A stretch of DNA of 64,000 bases, from NCBI RefSeq assembly GCF_008923245.1, contig NZ_WBOS01000009.1, positions 81,547-145,546 on the forward strand, given 5' to 3'. Below, piece by piece: positions 9,848 through 19,331 of this stretch (position 1 is its first letter; every line of letters begins with the position of its first letter). This stretch comes from Cytobacillus depressus (lineage in GTDB: Bacteria; Bacillota; Bacilli; Bacillales; Cytobacillaceae). The notes under the pieces are model-generated. The model was not told where the DNA came from, did not search any database, and worked only from the letters and a program-made list of their open reading frames with translations. Made by a program: the position numbers and the translations under genes.

Positions 9848-9970
9848 AACGTTGATTTACCGCGCTTTTTTCACCTCTAGTTAACGATATTACACACTCT
9901 CAGCTTACGGGCGGCATGATGTAATAAGTGCCTAGGTAAGATGAGAGTGGTTTGCTAACATTTTGCTAAC
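9773..9970. repeat. 18-bp direct repeat flanking about 160 bp
   Basis: TGCTAACATTTTGCTAAC occurs exactly at 9773-9790 and again at 9953-9970. The second copy overlaps the last codons of the integrase relic. Such a repeat next to an integrase end may be an old attachment site or a recombination scar. Confidence 0.6.
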
Positions 9971-10163
9971 ATTGAGGATAATAATCGAGGCTTCTCATAA
10001 GTTCACTGAACTTTTGGGAGGCTTCTTTTTTCATTATTTGCGTGAAGTGAAGGTACACATTTTTGGTAATCTAATCGTCGGTATGACCAAGACGGTCCAT
10101 GATTTGTTCGAGTGAGACACCTTCCTCGGGGTTTTGAAACAACAATTCAGTCTGTATCACCAT
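9966..10163 (-). pseudogene. C-terminal relic of a tyrosine integrase
   Basis: The minus strand reads LFQNPEEGVSLEQIMDRLGH, TDD, a TAG stop (10071-10073), then ITKNVYLHFTQIMKKEASQK and FSELMRSL. This is the end of the catalytic domain of Tn916/phage-type integrases, with the box II LGH and the YLH tyrosine segment. One stop interrupts it and the catalytic N-terminal half is missing. It cannot be the other half of the relic at 5585, because the order is reversed for a minus-strand gene. Confidence 0.65.
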
Positions 10164-10171
10164 TTAATGGA

Positions 10172-10199
10172 AAAATCCCCATCTTGTTTTGAGATGAGG
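10172..10199 (-). terminator. Minus-strand terminator
   Basis: CCTCATC and GATGGGG pair around a short loop, followed by ATTTTT on the minus strand. It would end transcription coming from the hydrolase gene and the aldo/keto reductase scrap. Confidence 0.65.
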
Positions 10200-10272
10200 A
10201 ATTAGCGAGTTACTGAAGTATCGTTCCCGGTTAGTTACCCGTTCTATTTGCATATTTTGAATCTGCCGGGTA

Positions 10273-10432
10273 TCAATCATCAGAAATCTCTATATTCGAG
10301 AGTGTGTCGTTCAAATCTCTAAGTTCCTCGGTAGTTAACTCAACGTCCACTGCACCAAGATTACTTTTAGGCGCTCTAGTTTGCGCGTACCGAGAAATCA
10401 ACATATCTAAGCTATGCCCTGTGTTTCTCAAT
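10273..10432 (-). pseudogene. C-terminal scrap of an aldo/keto reductase
   Basis: Directly after the hydrolase stop, the minus strand reads in one frame APKSNLGAVDVELTTEELRD and then LNDTLSNIEI before a stop. This is the typical end of IolS/YhdN-type aldo/keto reductases. There is no start codon and no TIM barrel, so it is a deletion remnant. Confidence 0.5.
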
Positions 10433-11530
10433 TTACATTTTCCACCATGATGAGACAGGAACAGATAGCTCTCCAGTTAATCGAGCAGTTTCACCAATTT
10501 TAGGGGCTATGAGGTTCCGTTCTGCTTTCTTTGCCTCTATTAATGCGCGTTCTATAGGTTCTGTCCAACCGTGATAAGCAAGCGTAAAAGCTCCCCAATG
10601 AATTAACATCATAATCTTCCCATTTACATCTAAATCGGCCTGTACAGCTTGTTCGGGTGTCATATGAACCCAAGACCAACGTCGGTCGTATTGACCGCCT
10701 TCAATTAAAGTGATGTCAAAAGGACCGTATTTTTTTCCGATTTCCTTGAAATGTGCATCATAACCACCATCCCCACTGGTATAGAAACGGGTATCTTTAC
10801 CAAGAATGACCCAACCACCCCATAATGTCGTATCTCGATTAAAAGGTCCTCTTCCAGAGAAATGTTTGGATGGAGTGAATGCAACCGTTAAACCTAGGAA
10901 CTCTGTTTCATCCCACCAATTAAATTCTGTAATTTTTTCTTTTTCAACTCCCCATCGGATCAAGTGAGCACTTACACCGTAAGGAACGAAGAAATGACCG
11001 ATCTTATCCTTCAGCTTTCGAATAGATGGATAATCTAGGTGATCGTAATGATCATGGGTAATGAAGACAGCATCAATAGGCGGCATTCTATCAATAATAT
11101 GCAACATATCTTCACTGTAGCGTTTGCTTCCTGCAAAAGAAACGGGTGAAGCTACTTTACCCAGCATGGGGTCTACAAGTATCTTTTTGTTATCGATACT
11201 GAGTAAAAAAGCAGAATGCCCAAACCAAGTTAAACTATCTTCTTCACTTTTAATTTTGTTCCAATCAATCTCTGAAACAGAAACTTGACCGGCAGGATTG
11301 CGATCTTTACCACCTGTAATAGACTCCTTCATCAGAGAGAAGTAATCAGATAGACTCATATCCAACTTTGTTGGCACCTGATTGACAAATTTACCTTTGA
11401 CATAATTATCTAGCTTCTCATACACTTCTTTTTGTTCTTTACTAGGGTTCCCGCCGAATGCTGGATGTAAGTTAATGAACAATGAAAAGACAACACATAA
11501 TACAACGAAAAAAATGAATAAATAAATCAT
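10433..11530 (-). CDS. Membrane-anchored metallo-beta-lactamase-fold hydrolase (UlaG/NAPE-PLD type)
   Basis: The 365-residue protein has an N-terminal hydrophobic anchor (residues 2-22) and a metallo-beta-lactamase domain. Visible motifs are SWFGHSAFLL, the metal site THDHYDHLDYP, a later SKHFSGRG and HWGAF. The layout matches N-acyl-phosphatidylethanolamine phospholipase D-like and UlaG-like lactonases, so a phosphodiester or lactone substrate is likely but not identifiable. It is divergent from a TetR-family gene about 320 bases away, which suggests local repression. Its 3' end abuts an aldo/keto reductase scrap, so a former neighbour has been lost. Confidence 0.85.
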   Translation of the reverse strand: MIYLFIFFVVLCVVFSLFINLHPAFGGNPSKEQKEVYEKLDNYVKGKFVNQVPTKLDMSLSDYFSLMKESITGGKDRNPAGQVSVSEIDWNKIKSEEDSLTWFGHSAFLLSIDNKKILVDPMLGKVASPVSFAGSKRYSEDMLHIIDRMPPIDAVFITHDHYDHLDYPSIRKLKDKIGHFFVPYGVSAHLIRWGVEKEKITEFNWWDETEFLGLTVAFTPSKHFSGRGPFNRDTTLWGGWVILGKDTRFYTSGDGGYDAHFKEIGKKYGPFDITLIEGGQYDRRWSWVHMTPEQAVQADLDVNGKIMMLIHWGAFTLAYHGWTEPIERALIEAKKAERNLIAPKIGETARLTGELSVPVSSWWKM

Positions 11531-11853
11531 TATTATTTCAAACTTCCTTTCCTAACGTTTGTTGCAAGAACAAGTTTTGGTGCAAAATCCCCAATCATCC
11601 TTTATGTGGGAGTAAGTCCTTCTATATTTGACATTTCTAACCCTTCTTTCATGTAATTTTCTTCTATTATCTCGAAGGTATATAAATTTGATGTTATCAG
11701 AAAAATACATATTGGTGCAATATGGCGCATATGTGTATAATTTAAAATAAAAACAGGTTATCTTCAATAATCAAATAACCACGATTTGTGCCTTAATGCA
11801 CAATTTGATTAAACTTGTGCACTTATATTCAAGAAAGTTTGGTGACTCTTACA

Positions 11854-12399
11854 ATGTCTATGGTGGATAGAAGAATACTCAAATCCCAAGAAGCAATAAA
11901 AAAAGCTTTTATTGAATTGATGTCTGAAAAAAATTTCGATCGAATTACAATACAGGATATTTCTGATAAGGCAAATGTTGGACGAAGAACTATTTATCAC
12001 CATTACATGGATAAATTTGATCTACTAGATAAACTCATTGAAGAACATATTAACAGGCTGCGGGACTTGTGCGATTCAGCATCTGAAATAGATTTTGTAA
12101 ACGCGAACCGAATATGGTTCGAATACTTTGAAAGTAATTTTTTATTCTTTTCAACAATGTTGACGAACAAAGGAGTCCCTTTATTTCGTAATCGGTTCCT
12201 TGAGTATGTCGTAAAAGAGCTAAAGAATGAAGTGAATGTAACAGAAGGGAAAAATTACGGATTAAGTGAGGATTTTATTGTTCAATTTTTTGGAGTGGCA
12301 ATTGTTGGGTCAGTGGAATGGTGGTTCAAGAATGGAATGCCTTATCCCCCTCACGTCATGGCAGAGCAAGCAGGAATATTATTAGATAGGAATCTATAA
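11854..12399 (+). CDS. TetR/AcrR-family transcriptional repressor
   Basis: About 181 residues from the ATG at 11854. Residues 5-60 form the TetR helix-turn-helix (AFIELMSEKNFDRITIQDIS, DKANVGRRTIYHHYMDK). The remainder is a helical ligand domain of the short DhaS-like kind (TetR_C). Alternative starts are the TTG at 11815 and the ATG at 11860; none has a strong ribosome binding site. It likely controls the divergent hydrolase gene, which is inferred from position. Confidence 0.85.
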   Translation: MSMVDRRILKSQEAIKKAFIELMSEKNFDRITIQDISDKANVGRRTIYHHYMDKFDLLDKLIEEHINRLRDLCDSASEIDFVNANRIWFEYFESNFLFFSTMLTNKGVPLFRNRFLEYVVKELKNEVNVTEGKNYGLSEDFIVQFFGVAIVGSVEWWFKNGMPYPPHVMAEQAGILLDRNL

Positions 12400-12424
12400 T
12401 CAATATCTTAAAAGCAGCTTAATC

Positions 12425-12459
12425 AAACAAGGAGCACTTTGTCTACTGCTCCTTGTTTT
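12425..12459 (+). terminator. Terminator of the tetR-like gene
   Basis: AAACAAGGAGCA pairs with TGCTCCTTGTTT across a 10-base loop, 25 bases past the stop codon. Confidence 0.85.
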
Positions 12460-12502
12460 GTATAGATTATATTCGTCTCAAGTATCTACCTAATACCTTC
12501 AA

Positions 12503-12625
12503 TTTAACAATCCAGAAGAATTGACTGAAGCTTTAGCCTCGGCTGAAGGGCAAGAATTACAAGCCGAAGTCGCAAATCTAATGCCTTTTCTGAATAAGCC
12601 ATCTGTTATTTCAATTGTTGATTAG
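12503..12625 (+). pseudogene. C-terminal scrap resembling an EthD-family protein
   Basis: A 40-codon open stretch without a start reads FNNPEELTEALASAEGQELQ and ends PSVISIVD before TAG, with a terminator 20 bases later. The pattern (F-x-N/S-x-E-E, ASxEGQ, then P-V-I-x-I) is like the end of EthD-type ferredoxin-like dimeric proteins. It appears to be a deletion remnant. Confidence 0.4.
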
Positions 12626-12645
12626 TGTTAGGCTAAACAATTGAC

Positions 12646-12687
12646 AAAAGAGTCCTTTCACAAAATTTGTGTTACGGACTCTTTTTT
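12646..12687 (+). terminator. Terminator after the EthD-like scrap
   Basis: AAAAGAGTCC pairs with GGACTCTTTT and continues into TTT; the loop is about 20 bases. Its survival supports the idea that a gene once ended here. Confidence 0.7.
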
Positions 12688-12784
12688 ATTCCTTTACTTT
12701 TTACTTAAAGGAGACATGAACAGTTGAAGGCTTTTTTACACCTTTGTAAATTTTGTCCAGGCCAGTAGGAATCAGGCTTTTATC

Positions 12785-15382
12785 CTATGCATCAAAGATG
12801 GAATTGGCTATGAAGCGATAGCTGTTCTGTGTGTGTGCTCTAGAGGCGAGGTCGTTGGCAAAAAGGATGAATGTTGTTTTTTTAAATGTGTGGGTCAAGG
12901 CAAGGATTTGTCCTTTTGCTTTTTCGTGTCCAGGCCACCATCCAGCTACAAAGAAATCATTACTATTGCTAAAAGAAGCAAGTATTTCGGCTCCTGCGGG
13001 TACAGTCGTAATCCACATTCCAGAAGTTGTATAAAGAATCTCATCGGTCTGATAGCCAGATGTGATCAAATGGTTCTTGATTTTTGCTTTGACTAGGCCG
13101 TCATGGCCATTTTTTGTGTAGTTGATATTAAAGCCCGGCAGCAATCCTCTATCTTTGACAGCTTTTAATGCATCTAATCCAATTCCCACTAATGTTTTAC
13201 CTGGTAAATTCGAAGTAATGATGCTGCTACTATCGCTGACAATGACGTCGGCATCAGCCTGTTTGACCATTTTGAAACCAAGCTCCTGAACTGTAAACTT
13301 CAATTGATCGGATCCAGTGACAGCCACTTTCGGCTGCTTTAATTGCATTGTTTTTACAGGAATAGCAGTATATATATATCTAGCAGTGAAAAAAAAGTTC
13401 TCGCCATAAGTTTGTAAATCTTTTGTTTTGACAATAAAATCGCCTTTATTTATTATTCCTCTTGTTTCAAGTGCCTTTCCAACAAAGGCTCCATTTTTTA
13501 GAAAATAGTTTACTAGTTTAATTGTATCATTATCGGTATTAGTCAACACATGGTAAAGTGCTTTTGTTTTTATTTTACCTTTTGGAAGCCCGGTATTCTT
13601 AATTCTAATAACATTTTGATTAAAAGCATCTTCATTACGGATTTCAAATACCGTAAATCCTCGTAGATCTGGGAAATTGACGACAGTTGTATCATACATG
13701 GCTCCCCAGTCTGAAACATCATCCCCTTTATAAAGCATGGCATTAGCTATACCGCGTTTCGCCTGTTTCAAAGGCACTATAAATGTCCCTTTTGGATAAA
13801 TGATACCATTTACTTTCGTTTTTATTGTTAATTTATCGACCTTAACACCATTTCGTAATAAATATTGGACCATTTTATAAGCTTCCAGTTTATTTTCTTG
13901 TTGTTTTGCATCAATTGGAATCACATAATAATCGGGAAAGAAGTTGTTATTTCCTTTTCTAAATCTTCCAATGGGTTTTCCGGAAGCATTAACCAAATAC
14001 TTATCGACTGCACGATCATCTATCCCATTTACACCTCGCCTAAAGATTTCAAGCTGATTTTTATATAGTTGATCTTTATTTTCTTTTACAAAAAGAACGG
14101 CTCCCAGCCCAACACCTACCATCGCATGAAAACCATCTTGACTTAATGCCGGAATTTCGATTGTATGACCAAGCGATCCGTGCAGCATGGCATACATTGG
14201 TGTATAGCCGACAGACATGTCGTCCCATCCGTTTTTATAATCAAGTGCTGGAATGATATAGGAACTAAAATCAGAATTACCTAATCCCGCTTGTCCCATG
14301 GAACGAGCCTGTCCGATCATATTGTTGTAAAGCAAATCATATTCATAGTTTGGATTGTGGGGAGGAGTGGTTGGTTCGATCAAGAATGTGCTAACATACC
14401 CATGCATATCCAAGAAGGAAAGGGGAGTCCATTTGGCAATTGCCTGGGTCACAAGAATGGTTTCAGGTTGAGTTTGAAAATGATTGTCCCGATTTAAGTC
14501 AAATCCATTTGTATTTCTCCTCGTATTTGCGACTCTTCCATCAGGATTATTTGTAAACATGAATAGAAAAATGACATCATTTAGAACTTCATTCACGTTA
14601 AGGGTGACTGTTTCTTTTCGGCCATTTTTAACCGTATGAACTGTGATCTTATCTTCCAAGGCAAATTTCCTTAATAATTCAACTTGAGCATCGGGTCCTT
14701 CAATTTCATCAGGATGAATATTATTAAACCAAATTGGAATCTGATACTCACCTATAAATCCGTACTCTAGTTTGTTTATTAAAGTTTCTGGATTTTCTAA
14801 TGCTGTCGGAAGTGTAACTTTTAAATATTTGTCAACAACAACCTTATTTTTTGCCAAAATAACAAAATGAAGGTCTCTGCCCTGTACGGATTTTCCTAGA
14901 CTGTCGTATTTAAGATAACGGTTGTTTTTTTGGGAAGCTTGTTTAAAAATGCGGTCAATTTCCGGTTTCAACTCTTGATAAAAGAGGAATTCGTCATAGA
15001 CGTTTAACCGGACAGTGGTAGAAGCCTTAATCTTTGATCGCGGGTCAATCATAGCTAATTCATAATTTCCAATAAACTTTTGATATTGTGTTCGAATGGA
15101 CCTCTCCGACAGACTCTCTCTATTAAATAGAAGATCAAACTTTAAGGTGACTTTGACAATCCCTGTTTCTCCAATAAATTTAGGTTTATCGATGATGGTA
15201 ATAAAGGGATCTCCGTTGAAATTTGACCCACTTGTCCATTTTCTCCACTGAGACAGACTCTTTCCTCCAAATTGAAACTCTAGCTGACTTAAGTCAATAT
15301 TCCTTCCCATATCTGCCTGAATTTCAACGATTCTTGCTTCCGTAAGTGAAAATAAAGACCTGCTAACTTTAAGTTCCAACAT
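12785..15382 (-). CDS. Large M14-type metallopeptidase, no signal peptide
   Basis: The 865-residue protein has an M14 peptidase core. Zinc ligands are H223/E226 (NIHPDEIEGP) and H327 (LDMHGY), the NNPDGRVANTRRN arginine stretch is present, and the catalytic Glu is E409 (HTIEIPAL). Residues 1-140 are a beta-rich N-terminal part. Residues 450-865 form a large region with a glutamine-amidotransferase-like or Rossmann feel (DADVIVSDSS, GKTLVGIG). Relatives are usually secreted, yet this one begins MLELKVSRSL with no hydrophobic leader, so an N-terminal segment may be missing. An AAAGGAAC site before the ATG is only fair. It is monocistronic and the third large peptidase in 12 kb. Confidence 0.8.
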   Translation of the reverse strand: MLELKVSRSLFSLTEARIVEIQADMGRNIDLSQLEFQFGGKSLSQWRKWTSGSNFNGDPFITIIDKPKFIGETGIVKVTLKFDLLFNRESLSERSIRTQYQKFIGNYELAMIDPRSKIKASTTVRLNVYDEFLFYQELKPEIDRIFKQASQKNNRYLKYDSLGKSVQGRDLHFVILAKNKVVVDKYLKVTLPTALENPETLINKLEYGFIGEYQIPIWFNNIHPDEIEGPDAQVELLRKFALEDKITVHTVKNGRKETVTLNVNEVLNDVIFLFMFTNNPDGRVANTRRNTNGFDLNRDNHFQTQPETILVTQAIAKWTPLSFLDMHGYVSTFLIEPTTPPHNPNYEYDLLYNNMIGQARSMGQAGLGNSDFSSYIIPALDYKNGWDDMSVGYTPMYAMLHGSLGHTIEIPALSQDGFHAMVGVGLGAVLFVKENKDQLYKNQLEIFRRGVNGIDDRAVDKYLVNASGKPIGRFRKGNNNFFPDYYVIPIDAKQQENKLEAYKMVQYLLRNGVKVDKLTIKTKVNGIIYPKGTFIVPLKQAKRGIANAMLYKGDDVSDWGAMYDTTVVNFPDLRGFTVFEIRNEDAFNQNVIRIKNTGLPKGKIKTKALYHVLTNTDNDTIKLVNYFLKNGAFVGKALETRGIINKGDFIVKTKDLQTYGENFFFTARYIYTAIPVKTMQLKQPKVAVTGSDQLKFTVQELGFKMVKQADADVIVSDSSSIITSNLPGKTLVGIGLDALKAVKDRGLLPGFNINYTKNGHDGLVKAKIKNHLITSGYQTDEILYTTSGMWITTVPAGAEILASFSNSNDFFVAGWWPGHEKAKGQILALTHTFKKTTFILFANDLASRAHTQNSYRFIANSIFDA

Positions 15383-15704
15383 AGAATGTTCCTTTCGCTT
15401 ATAATATTTTATTTTCGTATTATATTCAGAAAAAATTTAAAGGTGACCGACCTGGTTTGGAGCCCGTTTTCTTTTAGCTTTTAATTTTTAATTAATGAGC
15501 AGTAAACAAATAACGTTATTTTTTGAATTAATTAAATAGTATTTTTTTTGTGTGACAGTAGAATTAGAGTGAATTTAGCTGTAAAGTTGTAAGGAGACAG
15601 GGAATCATGTAAGAATCGTAAATAAAGATGTGTATTTTTCTTAGACTGAGTAATTGTTGTTCTTTCCTAAGAAAATTTAGGAATGTTTTGTTAGAGGTGA
15701 AAAA

Positions 15705-16907
15705 GTGAATAGTAATTTGAATAAGGAAATGCTAAATATTTTAGCAGAATTAAAAGATATGAAAAAGAAAGCAAAGGTTAAAACTGACAATAGGTTTTGG
15801 AAGGAGTTAACTATTCCTGTTGCTTTAAATGACAGCCTTAATAGCTTGACTATGGATGAACTCCATGCGATCCGGAAACACTTAAATATTAAAAAGGCTA
15901 GTGGCTTAAAAAAAGCGGGTTTAATAGATCTTTTTCAAGAGAAAATCCCGGCTTTATTAGAAAATGTCATTATGACTTTTGATAAAGAGCAATGGGAATT
16001 AATTCAGAAAATCATTAAAAATGGGGGACATTTAAAAGCCCCGAATTTAGAAGAATATCAGATCAAGCATTTCCGTGCTTGTGGATTCATATTCACAGGA
16101 ACAGTTAGCGGGGAAAAGGTACTTGTAATACCAACTGATTTAATAGAGCCACTGAGCTCTCTCAAAGACAGCTCAAAGGTTAAGTCAATCGTTACTCGAA
16201 ATTCGGAATGGATTAAGCTGACTCATGGACTTCTATATTATTATGGGACATTGAGTGTACCCGAATTAATTGAGTTGCTTGAAAAATACACAACGGATCC
16301 ATTCGATTCACTAGAATATTTATCAATTATCAACCAAGCATCTACTTTTTATCATGAGGTTCGTATTGACGGACATGGCTTTTCAAATGTAAGGGTATTT
16401 GACCCTGAAAAAGTGAAAAAGGAACATTCGAACAGGAAAAGTCTTGACTACTATCCTTTTACAAAAGACCAGCTGCTCAAAGCAGGAGAACCTGGCTACG
16501 TCGAACGAAATGATAGCTATCAACAATTCGTTTCCTTTCTCGTTCAAAATTACAACATCAACCGAAATGATGCCGATAGCATTGTTGAAGAGTGCGTGTT
16601 TGCTATAAAATTAGGGGAAAGCCCGAACGATATCCTCAAATATTTGCAAAGCATTCTTGAAATCGATAATTTGGACACATTGCAGGGTTTCATGGGGAAG
16701 GTTGTTCACCTGATGAATAACACTAGAGAATGGTTCCTTAAAGGATATTCTCCAGTAGAATTGTCGCAGGATATTAATAAAGGTATACTGCCGTTAGCAA
16801 CAAGTAATGATAATGTTATAGATTTTAATTCACAGCGAAAAGTTGGAAGAAACGATCCTTGTCCTTGTGGAAGCGGAAAGAAATTTAAAAAATGTTGTGG
16901 TAGATAA
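15705..16907 (+). CDS. SEC-C zinc-motif protein with a Rho-N/SAP-like N-terminus
   Basis: The 400-residue protein starts at a GTG with AGAGGTGA five bases upstream. It ends in a complete SEC-C metal-binding motif ([18 protein letters not shown]), the same Cys-x-Cys-x8-Cys-Cys zinc knuckle found at the SecA C-terminus. Residues 45-75 ([20 protein letters not shown] as seen near 48-68) look like a Rho-N/SAP helical nucleic-acid-binding segment. The middle is helical and unassigned. Function is unknown; SEC-C tails usually mediate binding to nucleotides, ribosomes or SecB-like partners. Confidence 0.8.
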   Translation: MNSNLNKEMLNILAELKDMKKKAKVKTDNRFWKELTIPVALNDSLNSLTMDELHAIRKHLNIKKASGLKKAGLIDLFQEKIPALLENVIMTFDKEQWELIQKIIKNGGHLKAPNLEEYQIKHFRACGFIFTGTVSGEKVLVIPTDLIEPLSSLKDSSKVKSIVTRNSEWIKLTHGLLYYYGTLSVPELIELLEKYTTDPFDSLEYLSIINQASTFYHEVRIDGHGFSNVRVFDPEKVKKEHSNRKSLDYYPFTKDQLLKAGEPGYVERNDSYQQFVSFLVQNYNINRNDADSIVEECVFAIKLGESPNDILKYLQSILEIDNLDTLQGFMGKVVHLMNNTREWFLKGYSPVELSQDINKGILPLATSNDNVIDFNSQRKVGRNDPCPCGSGKKFKKCCGR

Positions 16908-16929
16908 AAAGGTTGTCACATTTAATGAA

Positions 16930-16973
16930 AAAAATAATCCACCCGAGTTCATGACTCGGGTGGATTATTTTTC
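16930..16973. terminator. Bidirectional terminator shared by convergent genes
   Basis: A 19-bp stem (AATAATCCACCCGAGT with its complement, flanked by A and T runs) and a five-base loop lies between the SEC-C gene and the convergent AraC gene. The AraC stop codon at 16949-16951 lies in the loop, so half of the stem is coding. Confidence 0.9.
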
Positions 16974-17848
16974 TTTAATTTTTTATATGCAAATGGAGTC
17001 ATGTTCATGAAATTTCTGAATAAATCAATAAAATAGCTTGTACTATTAAAACCAACTAGATAAGCAACTTCTGTTACATTAAAATCACCGTGCTGTAGTA
17101 AATATAAGCTCTTTTGAATTCGATAATCCGTTACATAATTTAAGGGTGTACTATTTAAAATTCGCTTGAAATATCGACAGCATTCAGAACGGCTTAGCTG
17201 TCCAGCCTTTGCAATATCCTCTAACATAATTTTTTCTGCATAATGTTGATGTATATAACTTAACATTTGCTTCATTCTATTTCCCTTTATTATTTCAGTC
17301 TGCACATATTCAAGTTGAATACCATTAACGATTAAGTTTTTCCAAATTAATGTTAATTGCATCGAAACATCAATTTCATAGTAAGGTGGTTTTTGCTCAA
17401 TATATTGATGGATGTCCAAAATTGCATTTAAAATGTTTTTCCCCCAAAGCTGATTTGCATCTACATATAAGTAAGGGAAATTAGTAGCTTGAATATAGGG
17501 TTTTACATAGGGCGTATAGAGTTCTTGTGATAAAACAAAATGAGGAGATATATTTAAGCAAATATAAACACAACCTGACCGGTCTTTTTCTTGTGCCTTA
17601 TGCAGGCACCCACTATTTATAAACAAGCCATCTCCTTCTCGTACTACTATCTGATCTTCATTAACTTGAAAAATGGCTTCCCCTTTTACGATTAACACAA
17701 ATTGAATTTCATCATGCCAATGAAGCGGAATATAGCCATGTATATTTTGTTTTATCGTTGTCTTATAACATGCAATCGGCATTACGACTGTATGATGTTT
17801 GGTAAGTTCTTTTAAGCTTTCATCAATCATGAAGTTTTTCATTTGCAT
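16949..17848 (-). CDS. AraC-family transcriptional regulator with cupin sensor
   Basis: The 299-residue regulator has an N-terminal cupin-type AraC ligand domain (IPLHWHDEIQFVLIVKGE about 36-53, GDGLFINSGCLH) and a C-terminal double helix-turn-helix from about residue 195 (MLEDIAKAGQLSRSECCRYF and the second HTH with GFNSTSYFIDLFR). It is divergent from the hydrolase/DpaL/deacetylase gene set, with 184 bases between the starts, and probably activates that set in response to its substrate. This link is inferred from position. Confidence 0.88.
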   Translation of the reverse strand: MQMKNFMIDESLKELTKHHTVVMPIACYKTTIKQNIHGYIPLHWHDEIQFVLIVKGEAIFQVNEDQIVVREGDGLFINSGCLHKAQEKDRSGCVYICLNISPHFVLSQELYTPYVKPYIQATNFPYLYVDANQLWGKNILNAILDIHQYIEQKPPYYEIDVSMQLTLIWKNLIVNGIQLEYVQTEIIKGNRMKQMLSYIHQHYAEKIMLEDIAKAGQLSRSECCRYFKRILNSTPLNYVTDYRIQKSLYLLQHGDFNVTEVAYLVGFNSTSYFIDLFRNFMNMTPFAYKKLKKNNPPES

Positions 17849-18032
17849 AACTAAAACCTCAATATATTTATATTTTTCTATTCAATAATAGTATTATTCT
17901 AATAGATATTAACTTAATATTAACACAATTGTTACATTTAAAGATATTAATCATCAAAATTTTCATTTATTACAGACTTGTTTATTCTAGTTTTTTCAAT
18001 TTATTTTACATTTTGAAAAGAGGGAACTGGAC

Positions 18033-19289
18033 ATGCCATTAACTAGTTTAAATCTATCAATTAACACTGACCGCCTACTCAACCGTCTTCAAGAACTTGG
18101 TCGAATTGGTCGTGACACTGACAACAAACTAACGAGATTAGCCGCTTCAGATACAGACAAAGCAGGACGGGACTTATTTGTCACTTGGATGAAGGAATCC
18201 GGATTAGAGGTTTATATCGACAGAATCGGTAATATTTTTGGTATTTGGTATGGTCCTGAGAATAGAAATGAAGCACCGATTATGATAGGTTCGCACATCG
18301 ACACAGTAATCAACGCTGGCATTTTTGATGGCTGCTATGGAGTCCTTTCTGGACTTGAAGTAATAAACACTTTGCAGGAGGCAGGTTTTATTCCATCTCG
18401 TCCAATTGCAGTTGCAGCATTTACAAATGAAGAGGGTGTTCGATATACCCCTGATATGATGGGCTCCCTCGTATTTGCTGGTGGACTCTCAGTTGAAGAC
18501 GCGCTTGCAACAGTGGGGGCGGATGGCACCCTATTGGGCGAGGAACTTGAACGTATTGGATATGCTGGCACGGAGGATCCTGGCTTTTTAAAGCCACACG
18601 CTTATATCGAACTTCATATCGAACAAGGTCCAATTCTTGAGAAAATGGGCTTTCCAATTGGTGCTGTAGAGAATTTGCAAGGTATTTCTTGGCAGCGTAT
18701 TACGATTGAAGGAGTTGCAAATCACGCGGGTACTACACCGACAGATATGCGACGTGATGCAGGACTTGCAGCAGCACGTGTGATCACATATTTACGCGAT
18801 CGTGCGAACGATTCTAATGGGCAAACTGTTGCAACAGTTGGAACTATAGATTTTAAGCCAAATGCTATTAATGTCATTCCATCTTTGGCAACATTCACTG
18901 TTGATTTGCGTGATCCATACGAGCAGAGATTGCAACAGGAAGAGAGAGCACTTGCAAACTACCTCAAAGAACTAGCTGTATCCGAAGAAGTATCCATTAC
19001 AACTGAACAGCTAGTACGTTTTCAACCTGTCACATTTGATGAAACAATCGTTAAACTTGTGGAACAGGCTGCTAATCAGCGCGGACTTCAATCAAAACGA
19101 ATGACATCTGGCGCGGGACATGATGCTCAAATGATGGCTCGTGTTTGCCCTACAGCTATGATCTTCGTTCCAAGTATCGATGGGATTAGTCATAATCCTA
19201 AGGAATATACAAAAGATACAGACTTAGAAGATGGAGCTAATGTATTACTTGACGTAGTTAGCAATCTTTCAGGTAACCACACTATTTGA
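18033..19289 (+). CDS. M20-family amidohydrolase (N-carbamoyl-L-amino-acid hydrolase / allantoate amidohydrolase type)
   Basis: The 418-residue enzyme has the AllC/HyuC subfamily signatures: metal ligands in GSHIDTVINAGIFDG (about 90-104), EEGVRY (133-138), HIEQGP (about 194) and the late HNPKEYT. These zinc or manganese enzymes remove carbamoyl groups from ureido acids. A GAGGGAACTGG site precedes the ATG. It is the first gene of a three-gene run with dpaL and an ArgE/DapE-type deacylase, so its substrate may be a carbamoylated diamino acid. The exact substrate cannot be read from sequence. Confidence 0.88.
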   Translation: MPLTSLNLSINTDRLLNRLQELGRIGRDTDNKLTRLAASDTDKAGRDLFVTWMKESGLEVYIDRIGNIFGIWYGPENRNEAPIMIGSHIDTVINAGIFDGCYGVLSGLEVINTLQEAGFIPSRPIAVAAFTNEEGVRYTPDMMGSLVFAGGLSVEDALATVGADGTLLGEELERIGYAGTEDPGFLKPHAYIELHIEQGPILEKMGFPIGAVENLQGISWQRITIEGVANHAGTTPTDMRRDAGLAAARVITYLRDRANDSNGQTVATVGTIDFKPNAINVIPSLATFTVDLRDPYEQRLQQEERALANYLKELAVSEEVSITTEQLVRFQPVTFDETIVKLVEQAANQRGLQSKRMTSGAGHDAQMMARVCPTAMIFVPSIDGISHNPKEYTKDTDLEDGANVLLDVVSNLSGNHTI

Positions 19290-19331
19290 GTAAGTGGTCA
19301 TCGTAAAATTTTATACTAGGAGGTTCTAAAA

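Noticed and set aside
11552..11767. 71-codon minus-strand frame between the hydrolase and tetR-like genes
   Set aside because: It lies in the divergent promoter region and shows no recognisable or well-translated start.
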